DNA of 11,047 nucleotides. Origin: Actinomycetota bacterium. Its GTDB lineage: Bacteria > Actinomycetota > Humimicrobiia > Humimicrobiales > Humimicrobiaceae. The position numbers and the translations under genes are program-made. Positions 1-7,164 of the stretch are shown piece after piece. Position 1 is the stretch's first letter. The number at the start of each line of letters is the position of its first letter. The stretch spans positions 1-11,047 of the forward strand of contig JAFGMJ010000223.1 of NCBI GenBank assembly GCA_016927635.1, in the 5' to 3' direction. Below the pieces are notes generated by a model. It had not been told where the DNA came from. It ran no database searches and worked only from the letters and a program-made list of their open reading frames with translations.

Positions 1-91
1 ATCTTAAATTAATTTTTATCAAAGTATAAAAAGGGGTATTTTGACGAATCTTTTAACCATGTTTCAAGTGAAATAACAGGCGGGAAGATAA

Positions 92-1123
92 TTGAGTGAT
101 TTTGGAAAAAAAATAAGCGCTATAATACTGGCTGCAGGCATCGGTAAGCGAATGAAATCTGACAAGCCCAAAGTGCTTCACGAAATATGCTTTAAGCCTG
201 TGATTTATTATATACTGAACGCAGTGCTTTCCATGGACCCGCGAAATGTTTTTGTTGTAGTGGGTTATAAGGGCGATATGGTCAAAGATTATCTGGCCAG
301 GAATTTTCCCTCTGTAAGACCTGTTTACCAGGAAAAACAGCTCGGTACAGCAAATGCAGTTTTAAGCGTTGCCGGCAATTTAAACGAGCTGGCGGAAAAC
401 TGCATTGTTCTCACAGGAGACATGCCTCTTATAACAGGCCAGGTCCTGTCACAGATTGCGGCCCAAAAACTGCAAATGCAATCCGGCATGATAGCAGCTT
501 CAGCTTTTTTGAATAATCCTTATGGTTACGGACGGATTATAAGAGACAGAGATGGCTCTCTTTTGAAAGTCGTGGAAGAGGCCGATGCCACACAGGAACA
601 GAAAAAAATAAATGAAATCAATTCATCGATATATTGTTTTGATACCGGTATGCTTTTTAAATACCTTAGTGAGATAGAACCCCATAATAGCCAGAATGAA
701 TTTTACTTAACTGATGTAGTTGAAAAATTCTCACGGTCAACCGGCACCGCGGGGATTTTCACTTTAAAAGACAGCATGATGTCTGAGGGTTTTAATGACA
801 TGCTGCAGCTTGAAAATATTGAAAAAATCATGCAGGTTCGTATAAATAAAGAGCACATGCTTTCTGGTGTCAGAATAAGAAATACAGAAACGACTTATAT
901 TGATCCTGAAACAAAAATAGGCAAAGGTACTGTAATTGAACCGTTTTGTCTTTTAAAAGGCAATACCACTATAGAAGAAAACTGTATAATAGGCCCTTTC
1001 ACACAGATAACAGAAAGCGTGGTGCGCCAAAGCTCTGTAATTAACAAATCAGTTGTCAGATTTTCAATAGTAAAACCTGGCAGCAATATTGGCCCTGACA
1101 GTTTTTTAAACAATGAGAAATAA
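92..1123 (+). CDS. glmU: Short-form GlmU: GlcNAc-1-phosphate uridyltransferase lacking most of the acetyltransferase domain
   Basis: Predicted to make UDP-GlcNAc from UTP and GlcNAc-1-phosphate in the cytoplasm, for peptidoglycan. The nucleotidyltransferase domain (about residues 8-240) has the signature LAAGIGKRM (13-21) with PKVLH (26-30), giving R20 and K27. It also has QLGTANAV (83-90), GDMPL with the metal-binding Asp at 110, YGYGRI (144-149), VEEADAT (161-167), EINSSIY with N177, and N235. A left-handed beta-helix starts near 260 and runs only to residue 343. Bifunctional GlmU is usually about 450-460 residues, so roughly 110 C-terminal residues, including the acetyltransferase catalytic His, Tyr, Asn and Lys, are missing. 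The other two frames past the stop show no beta-helix repeats, so a simple frameshift is unlikely. The start is TTG at 92, behind AGGCGGGA (78-85); the next in-frame ATG lies inside the signature. Gene identity is firm; the consequence of the truncation is inferred. Confidence 0.93.
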   Translation: MSDFGKKISAIILAAGIGKRMKSDKPKVLHEICFKPVIYYILNAVLSMDPRNVFVVVGYKGDMVKDYLARNFPSVRPVYQEKQLGTANAVLSVAGNLNELAENCIVLTGDMPLITGQVLSQIAAQKLQMQSGMIAASAFLNNPYGYGRIIRDRDGSLLKVVEEADATQEQKKINEINSSIYCFDTGMLFKYLSEIEPHNSQNEFYLTDVVEKFSRSTGTAGIFTLKDSMMSEGFNDMLQLENIEKIMQVRINKEHMLSGVRIRNTETTYIDPETKIGKGTVIEPFCLLKGNTTIEENCIIGPFTQITESVVRQSSVINKSVVRFSIVKPGSNIGPDSFLNNEK

Positions 1124-1280
1124 ATGCTGAAAGGTATTATTTAACATATTTGCATTACATAAGCAGTGCTGATATAAATAATATATGCAAAATATTGTAT
1201 TATGGAACAATCTGTTTCTTAAAGATTGCATGCAGCTATATTTATAATTCATATTTATTGAAAGCGAGGTCATTGTTTTA
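1124..1280 (+). promoter_or_regulatory. A+T-rich gap before prs with two candidate sigma-70-type promoters
   Basis: This 157-base gap is long compared with the 21-61-base spacers common here. It holds a perfect TATAAT at 1243-1248, with TTAAAG (1219-1224) 18 bases upstream as a weak -35; a start near 1255 would leave a leader of about 26 bases containing the prs ribosome site. A second pair is TTGCAT (1150-1155) and TATAAA (1173-1178), 17 bases apart. Such matches arise easily by chance in A+T-rich DNA. I see no terminator hairpin after glmU and no leftover beta-helix coding sequence. The pattern is visible; promoter function is inferred. Confidence 0.35.
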
Positions 1281-2249
1281 ATGAGAGATTATCCCAGCAA
1301 CCAGAGGATGCTTCTTTTCAGCGGCTCGGCACATCCTGAATTCACAGACAGGATTGCACAGCATCTTAATATAAAAGTCGGTGAAGTTACAAGACAGAAA
1401 TTTAAAAATGGCGAGATTTATATAAGATTTGAAGAAAGCGTCAGAGGTGCGGATGTTTTTGTTGTCCAGCCATGCGGTGATCCGGTAAATGATAATTTCA
1501 TGGAACTCCTTATAATGGTTGACGCATTGAAAAGAGCCTCAGCGAGTATGATAAATTGTGTAATTCCACATTATCCTTATGCAAGACAGGATAAAAAATC
1601 AGAGGGAAGAGAGCCTATTGCCGCTAAACTTGTAGCGGATCTTCTCACTGTGGCTGGAATGGACAGGATGATATCAGTGGACCTCCACACTGCAACCATT
1701 CAGGGTTTTTTTAATGTGCCGGTCGACCATATCACTGCAATTCCAATAATTGCAAATTATTTTAAAGAAAAACACATAAAAAATGGCGTTGTTGTCAGTC
1801 CTGATGTTGGAGGGGTAAAAAGGGCAAGTATTTTTGCAAACCAGCTTCATATGCCCCTTGCAATTCTTGATAAGATAAGGCCTGGCCCCAATATGGCAAA
1901 AATCGACCACCTGGTCGGTGATGTAAGCGGAAAAGATGCAATTATATTTGATGACATGATAGATACCGGAGGGACAATATGCGAAGCTGTCAGGACCTTG
2001 CTGGATTTTAAGGCAAGAAAAGTCTATATAGGCGCAACGCATCCCATTTTTTCCGGTGATGCCATTAACAAGCTTGAGTGCTCGGACACGGAAGAAATTG
2101 TTGTTGCAGATACTCTGCCGATTGCCAAAAACTTTTCCTGCAGCAAAATAAAAGTTGTTTCTATTACAGGCCTTCTTGCAAAAACAATCAAAAAGATTTA
2201 TCATTGCAACTCTGTCAGCGAGTTGTTCAAGGGTGAAAACCTGGTTTAA
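1281..2249 (+). CDS. prs: Ribose-phosphate pyrophosphokinase (PRPP synthetase), class I
   Basis: Makes phosphoribosyl pyrophosphate from ribose-5-phosphate and ATP, the precursor for purines, pyrimidines, NAD, His and Trp. The 322 residues match the usual class I length (about 310-325). Visible motifs are FSGSAHPEF near 13-21, YPYARQDKK (98-106), DLHTATIQGFF (134-144) followed by PVDH (147-150), the catalytic flexible loop DKIRP (197-201), and the PRPP-binding loop DDMIDTGGTI (224-233). In the loop, the Lys and the second Arg positions (K198, R200) are kept, but the residue between them is Ile where Arg is common. The ATG at 1281 follows GAGGT (1266-1270) with 10 bases between. It lies 45 bases before rplY and is probably co-transcribed with it. 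Its place between glmU and rplY is the conserved Gram-positive arrangement. Confidence 0.97.
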   Translation: MRDYPSNQRMLLFSGSAHPEFTDRIAQHLNIKVGEVTRQKFKNGEIYIRFEESVRGADVFVVQPCGDPVNDNFMELLIMVDALKRASASMINCVIPHYPYARQDKKSEGREPIAAKLVADLLTVAGMDRMISVDLHTATIQGFFNVPVDHITAIPIIANYFKEKHIKNGVVVSPDVGGVKRASIFANQLHMPLAILDKIRPGPNMAKIDHLVGDVSGKDAIIFDDMIDTGGTICEAVRTLLDFKARKVYIGATHPIFSGDAINKLECSDTEEIVVADTLPIAKNFSCSKIKVVSITGLLAKTIKKIYHCNSVSELFKGENLV

Positions 2250-2294
2250 TATAACTGAAAATATTTATAGAAATAATTATAGAGGGGACATAAT

Positions 2295-2978
2295 ATGAGC
2301 AATGTTGCATTAAAGGTGCAAAAAAGAAATAAAGAAGAATTGAAGAAAAATGCATCAAGGCGTTTAAGGTCTGAGGGATTTATACCTGCAGTTGTTTACG
2401 GCCTTTCCCAGGAACCAGTGGAAGTCAAAATAGACACTAAAGAATTTAAAGATACAATAAAAGGCAGAAGTCTTGCAAACTTAATACTTGACATGCATAT
2501 AAAAATCGATGGTAAGGATAAAAAAGAAACCACCCTCATAAAAGACATGCAAAAGGACCCTATAAGTGCGGAGATTCTGCACATTGATTTTATTCGCATA
2601 CAGATGAAAACAGAGGTAGAGGCTACAGTGCCATTACACATTTTGAATGAAGAGACTTCTGTAGGCGTAAAAGAAGAGGGTGGAGTCCTGCAGCATGGTT
2701 TGAGGGAGATACATCTGATCTGCCTTCCTGCTGATATACCTGAAGCCATTGAATATGATATAAAAGAGCTGCATATCGGTGATAATGTAAGAGTTTCAGA
2801 TATTGTATTAAGTGATGCAATAAAAATACTTAATAATCCGGAAGAAGTCGTTGTTTCCATAATTCATCCTACGCATATGGTTGTCGAAGAAGAAGCTGTT
2901 GCAGAAGAAGAAGTTGAAGAAGAACCTGAACTGATTTCCAAAGCCAGGGAATCAGAAGATACAGAAAACGAGAAATAA
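2295..2978 (+). CDS. rplY: Large ribosomal subunit protein bL25, long CTC/TL5 form
   Basis: Binds 5S rRNA in the large ribosomal subunit; the long form is also called CTC or TL5. The N-terminal 5S-binding barrel is about residues 1-97, with SRRLRSEGFIPAVVYG (21-36) and the conserved LIKDMQKDP (81-89) followed by ILHIDF (94-99). The second TL5 domain runs from about 103 to 192 and includes EEGGVLQHGLREI (127-139), LPADIPE (144-150) and IGDNVRVSDI (161-170). Residues 197-227 form a strongly acidic, probably disordered tail rich in Glu, which is common in long bL25 proteins. The ATG at 2295 has a strong ribosome site, AGAGGGGA (2281-2288), six bases upstream. Pth starts 21 bases after the stop, so the two are probably one transcript. 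Confidence 0.96.
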   Translation: MSNVALKVQKRNKEELKKNASRRLRSEGFIPAVVYGLSQEPVEVKIDTKEFKDTIKGRSLANLILDMHIKIDGKDKKETTLIKDMQKDPISAEILHIDFIRIQMKTEVEATVPLHILNEETSVGVKEEGGVLQHGLREIHLICLPADIPEAIEYDIKELHIGDNVRVSDIVLSDAIKILNNPEEVVVSIIHPTHMVVEEEAVAEEEVEEEPELISKARESEDTENEK

Positions 2979-2999
2979 TCAACAAGAATTATAAAAATA

Positions 3000-3572
3000 A
3001 TGATACTTATTGTGGGTCTTGGTAACCCTGGCTCCAAATATTACGGCTCAAGGCATAATATCGGATTTGCCATATTGGATGTCCTGTGCGATTCTGTAGG
3101 TAATTCCAGAGGCTTTCACTTACGTTTTAATTCGGAATTACGAAAAATCAATTATCTGGGAAGTGACATACTTCTTTTAAAACCGCTTACATATATGAAT
3201 AACAGCGGCAGTTCCGTGGCCGCAGTGGACAGGCTTTATTCTTCTGAGATTGAAAATATTTTAGTTCTGCATGATGACATAGACATCAATTTTGGCCAGA
3301 TAAGATTTAAGAGGGGCGGTGGTTCCGGAGGACATAATGGTGTTGATTCAATAATCAAAAGTTTAAAAACCACATCTTTTGACCGCCTCAGGTTTGGAGT
3401 GGGAAGGCCACCTGATGACTGCGATGCTTCTGATTTTGTATTGAGAAAATTTAAAAAAGCGGAGCTTCAGCAATTGGACAATCTTTTAAGCACTGCTGTA
3501 GACGCTGTAAAAGACTATATTGAATATGGAATAGATTTTGCCATGAACAGGTATAATAATTCAAATGATTAA
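3000..3572 (+). CDS. pth: Peptidyl-tRNA hydrolase, bacterial Pth family
   Basis: Releases tRNA from peptidyl-tRNA that has dropped off the ribosome, by cleaving the ester bond. The protein is 190 residues, the normal length. The start carries GLGNPGSKY (6-14) and SRHNIGF (17-23), with catalytic His at 19; the residue before the Arg is Ser, where Thr is more usual. KPLTYMNNSG (61-70) supplies the substrate-binding Asn at 67. HDDIDINFG (91-99) supplies the Asp that orients the His (D92). GGHNG (110-114) supplies the second conserved Asn (N113). The first glycine motif falls at residue 6 as expected, which fixes the ATG at 3000. No clear purine-rich ribosome site precedes it, so translation may be coupled to rplY, 21 bases upstream. 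Confidence 0.96.
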   Translation: MILIVGLGNPGSKYYGSRHNIGFAILDVLCDSVGNSRGFHLRFNSELRKINYLGSDILLLKPLTYMNNSGSSVAAVDRLYSSEIENILVLHDDIDINFGQIRFKRGGGSGGHNGVDSIIKSLKTTSFDRLRFGVGRPPDDCDASDFVLRKFKKAELQQLDNLLSTAVDAVKDYIEYGIDFAMNRYNNSND

Positions 3573-3698
3573 AACGGCAATTGTAAGATTTCTTTTTTTG
3601 TAACATTTTTTCTCCTTTACACCCGGAAAAAATTTTCAGATTATATTTATTTGCTTGAATTTTATTAATTTCATTTAATGCAGCCTGGATGATTTAAA
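3573..3698 (+). promoter_or_regulatory. Gap between pth and mfd with a possible weak promoter
   Basis: This 126-base gap separates the translation-related genes from mfd. TTGCTT (3651-3656) and TTTAAT (3674-3679) are 17 bases apart, a weak match to sigma-70 boxes that would start transcription about 15 bases before the mfd ATG. Two T-rich runs (about 3591-3599 and 3606-3611) are not preceded by a GC-rich hairpin, so I do not call a terminator. No small gene is convincing. In Bacillus this interval holds the small sporulation gene fin, of which I see no trace here. Confidence 0.25.
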
Positions 3699-6600
3699 AT
3701 GCAAGTATCAAAAAAAATGAATATCTTTTTAAAAAAGTTTATGGAAAGCCAGAACTGGAAGGATTTTGCGTATAATCATGTTGGAAAACCTTACAGTTTT
3801 TTATCTGATGATAATTTTTTAAAAACTGCTGTAGCTGATGAAGAAATATGGCCCTTTATAATTATTTCGCTTCACCTCTATATTGAAATGCCATTTTTTA
3901 TAGTCACATCCACTTCTGACAGGGCAAGTGAGATAATAAGGGAACTTAAAATACTTTCCGGTGACACTGATATATTTGCTTATCCTTCAAATATCAGAAA
4001 TCTGCTCAAACAAAATACTGCCGTATATACTGAAGAATTATCTGAAAGGCTTACAACATTAAAAAAAATATCGGAATTTTCAATGGCTGCCCAAAACAGC
4101 CGCACCAGCAGGCCCTTTATAGCTGTGGCAGCAGCCAATGCAATAATTGATAAAATACCGTCCTTAGAATTGATTTCTGATAATAATTTTGAGTTCAAAA
4201 CTGGCATAACTTACACCAGGAATAGAATAATAGAAGAACTTGTTCAGCGCGGTTATGAAAGAGTGAGCAAGGTATTTGACAAAGGTGAATTCAGCCTTAA
4301 GGGCGATGTTGCTGATGTTTTTGATATTGCATCAGTTAATCCATGCAGGGTAGATATTAAATTAGATACAGTTGAAAATATCTATTCATATAATATTGAA
4401 AATGCATCGCCTATAGAAAGACTTGATAAAATATCAGTATTTCCTGTAAATGCCATTAAAGCGGACAGTGAAATAAAAGGCCAGGACAGTATAAGTATTT
4501 CGGATTTTTTAAATGACAGTATCAAAAATTATTGCTTCATGGTTTGCGATGAGCCTGAAGCCAGCCTGAAAATAAAAAGTGAAATAAATATTATTAAAAA
4601 ATCACTTGAAAACAACATGATTCTGCAAAATGTAAAATTAATCAGCCCGGATTTTTTTGAAAAAAATGCAATCAACAGGATAAACTACAGAATAGACCTG
4701 GCTTCTGGAGCTTTTGAACCTTCCGGCCATGATGTTTTTATATTTGATGGTGTGAAGCGACAGAAAAAAAACCAGGGAAATGCTGCAAATTTTATTGGCA
4801 GAGTTAAAAGTGATTTAAGAAATAAAAAAACAGTGGCCCTTTCAATGAATAACTTGCAGAGAATTAAAAAAATAGAAAGAATTCTTACAGATTCCGGGGT
4901 TTCTTTTAAAAATCATTTTATAAATCAATATGGAAGAAAAAAAGATGAGAATGAGATTTCTGAAAAAGCTGATTTTGGCCAGGGTATAATAAATATTTTT
5001 AACATCAACCTTTTAAGCGGTTTTGTTTCAGAGGAATTATCATTATATGGTGAACTTGATATTTATGAACAAATAGAAAATAGCCTGGAATTATCTTCTG
5101 TTGATATTAAATCCAAATCTGAGTTTGAACCGGGCGACTATATAGTTCATAAAAATCATGGCATAGGCAGGTATGTAAATGTGGTATCAGAGCAGATAAA
5201 CGGCAATAAAAGGGAATACTTTTTAATAGAGTATGCAAATAATGATAGGCTTTTTGTACCGGTGTGGCAGTCTGACAGGATACACAGATATATCGGGGAT
5301 AAGACGCCTGTAATTTCTGCCCTTAATTCAAAGCAGTGGGAGAGCCTTAGGAAAAAAATCAGAAATTCTGTACAGAAGCTTGCTGTGGACCTGGCTGCCC
5401 TTTATGCTGCAAGAGAAACCCTGGACGGGTTTGCTTTTAATGCGGATGATATATGGCAGAAAGAAATGGAGGACCTTTTTCCTTTTACTGAGACAAGGGA
5501 TCAGTTAAAAGCAATTGAAATGGTCAAGGAACTTATGTCAATTCCAAAACCTATGGATCTGCTTGTATGTGGAGATGTGGGGTTTGGTAAAACTGAAGTT
5601 GCGGTAAGATCCGCCTTCAAGGCAATTGAAAATGGTAAGCAGGTGCTCATGCTTGTTCCAACCACAATCCTTGCAGACCAGCATGCAAATACATTCAGGC
5701 AGCGTTATGAGAATTTTCCTGTCATTGTCGATGTCATAAGCAGATTCAAAAGCGTAAAGCAGCAAAAAGAAATAATAAAAAGATTTGAAGAAAAAAAAGT
5801 TGACATGCTCATAGGTACCCACAGAATTCTTTCAGAAGATATAAAACCATCAGATCTTGGCCTTGTGATAATTGATGAAGAGCAGCGTTTTGGTGTTAAT
5901 GCAAAAGAAAAATTGAAACTCCTCAAAAAAAATGTTGACGCTCTTACCCTGAGTGCGACGCCCATTCCAAGAACTCTTTATATGTCACTGGCCGGTATAA
6001 GGGACATTGTGCTCATTGAGACAAATCCTTCCGGGCGGTTTCCTATAGAGACATTCGTTGGTGAAAATAATGATATAGTTATAAAAATGGCAATTGAAAG
6101 AGAAATTAAAAGAGGCGGGCAGGTATATTATGTCCATAACAAAATAAGTGACATATATGAAAAGCAGTACAGGCTGAATTACCTCGTTTCTGATGCAAGA
6201 ATTGCAGTCACTCACGGAAGGATGGAAGGCAAAGAGATTGAAAAAATTATGGAAATGTTTATTGATAAAAAATTTGATGTTCTTTTGACCACAACGATAA
6301 TAGAATCGGGTATGGACATAAGCAATGTAAATACACTTATTGTTGAAAACTCACATAAGTTCGGACTTGCCCAGCTTTACCAGATAAGAGGCCGGGTTGG
6401 GCGTTCCTCAGAAAAAGCATATGCTTATTTCTTCTATCCTGACAGGAAAATACTTAACCAGACCGCTTTCCAGCGTTTAAAAAGTCTTTCTGAGTATACT
6501 GATCTTGGCTCAGGCTATAAAATCGCCATGAAGGACCTTGAAATAAGGGGCGCGGGAGAACTTCTGGGCGCAAGACAGCATGGCCATATTAACAGCGTAG

Positions 6601-7103
6601 GTTTTGATATGTATTGCCAGATAATAAAGGAGGAAGTCGATAAACTTAAAGGTATTTCTGTACAGGAGGATATAAATATTCAAATAGAACTTCCGGTAAG
6701 TGCTTATATCCCTAAAAATTATATAACCCGTGAAACCGATAGAATAAATATTTACAAGTTACTGGGCTCTCTGGAAGAGATAAAAAGCGCTGATTCTATA
6801 GAAAATGATATGATAAAAAAGCATGGTAAAATGCCTGAGGTTGTAAAAAACCTTGTCATGATTGCAAAGATAAAAGTTACAGCAAAAAAAGCCGGTATTG
6901 AGCAAATAATATATTCTGAAAGAAAAGGCCTGGTTTTTAAAAAAATAAATCTTTCTGAAAATAAAGCCAGGGCATTTTTAAACATACATAATGATTTTAA
7001 TTATTTACAGAGAAACAGGGAAATGATTTTAAAAAAACCTTTTAAAGATTTAAATCTGCACTTAGTATTAAATTATCTTAATGATATAATAGCTTTTATT
7101 TAA
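3699..7103 (+). CDS. mfd: Transcription-repair coupling factor Mfd
   Basis: An ATP-driven DNA translocase that pushes stalled RNA polymerase off damaged DNA and recruits UvrA. At 1134 residues it is full length. The N-terminal third is the degenerate UvrB-like module (about 1-320), with GEFSLKGDVADVF near 196-208. The RNA polymerase-interacting CarD-like domain starts at about 475 (EFEPGDYIVHKNHGIGRY) and runs to about 545. The helicase lobes carry Walker A GDVGFGKT (625-632), the DEEQ box (726-729), SATPIPR (752-758), TTTIIESGMDI from about 864, QIRGRVGR (895-902), and the translocation motif around RGAGELLGARQHG (950-962). A C-terminal Mfd domain follows from about 1000. The ATG at 3699 has only a weak upstream GGATGA; M7 is an alternative start but has no better site. 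The long reading frame is unbroken despite many A runs. Confidence 0.97.
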   Translation: MQVSKKMNIFLKKFMESQNWKDFAYNHVGKPYSFLSDDNFLKTAVADEEIWPFIIISLHLYIEMPFFIVTSTSDRASEIIRELKILSGDTDIFAYPSNIRNLLKQNTAVYTEELSERLTTLKKISEFSMAAQNSRTSRPFIAVAAANAIIDKIPSLELISDNNFEFKTGITYTRNRIIEELVQRGYERVSKVFDKGEFSLKGDVADVFDIASVNPCRVDIKLDTVENIYSYNIENASPIERLDKISVFPVNAIKADSEIKGQDSISISDFLNDSIKNYCFMVCDEPEASLKIKSEINIIKKSLENNMILQNVKLISPDFFEKNAINRINYRIDLASGAFEPSGHDVFIFDGVKRQKKNQGNAANFIGRVKSDLRNKKTVALSMNNLQRIKKIERILTDSGVSFKNHFINQYGRKKDENEISEKADFGQGIINIFNINLLSGFVSEELSLYGELDIYEQIENSLELSSVDIKSKSEFEPGDYIVHKNHGIGRYVNVVSEQINGNKREYFLIEYANNDRLFVPVWQSDRIHRYIGDKTPVISALNSKQWESLRKKIRNSVQKLAVDLAALYAARETLDGFAFNADDIWQKEMEDLFPFTETRDQLKAIEMVKELMSIPKPMDLLVCGDVGFGKTEVAVRSAFKAIENGKQVLMLVPTTILADQHANTFRQRYENFPVIVDVISRFKSVKQQKEIIKRFEEKKVDMLIGTHRILSEDIKPSDLGLVIIDEEQRFGVNAKEKLKLLKKNVDALTLSATPIPRTLYMSLAGIRDIVLIETNPSGRFPIETFVGENNDIVIKMAIEREIKRGGQVYYVHNKISDIYEKQYRLNYLVSDARIAVTHGRMEGKEIEKIMEMFIDKKFDVLLTTTIIESGMDISNVNTLIVENSHKFGLAQLYQIRGRVGRSSEKAYAYFFYPDRKILNQTAFQRLKSLSEYTDLGSGYKIAMKDLEIRGAGELLGARQHGHINSVGFDMYCQIIKEEVDKLKGISVQEDINIQIELPVSAYIPKNYITRETDRINIYKLLGSLEEIKSADSIENDMIKKHGKMPEVVKNLVMIAKIKVTAKKAGIEQIIYSERKGLVFKKINLSENKARAFLNIHNDFNYLQRNREMILKKPFKDLNLHLVLNYLNDIIAFI

Positions 7104-7106
7104 TTT

Positions 7107-7132
7107 TTCGGTCCTTTTAAAATATGGCCGAA
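7107..7132 (+). promoter_or_regulatory. Imperfect inverted repeat between mfd and the foldase gene
   Basis: TTCGGTCC (7107-7114) can pair with GGCCGAA (7126-7132) if the T at 7112 is bulged, giving a seven-pair stem around an A+T loop. It begins four bases after the mfd stop codon. There is no T tract on its 3' side, so it is not a standard intrinsic terminator; it could slow decay of the transcript or weakly attenuate it. The pairing is visible, but any role is a guess and chance is a real possibility. Confidence 0.25.
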
Positions 7133-7164
7133 TATGATTTTAAAGAAATGGAAGGAATTAAAAA

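Noticed and set aside
41..46. TTGACG as a -35 box for glmU
   Set aside because: No acceptable -10 hexamer occurs 16-19 bases downstream (the sequence there reads ttcaagtga), and the TATAAA at 25-30 lies upstream of it. I see nothing else to call in 1-91 apart from the ribosome site just before the TTG start.
1674..2204. 176-residue reading frame on the minus strand inside prs
   Set aside because: It is fully antisense to a well-supported prs gene, has no recognisable domain or ribosome site, and its Cys/Phe/Asn-rich composition is what the reverse strand of this gene would give.
2396..2860. 154-residue minus-strand reading frame across rplY
   Set aside because: Antisense to a clear bL25 gene, with Ser-rich low-complexity translation and no family resemblance.
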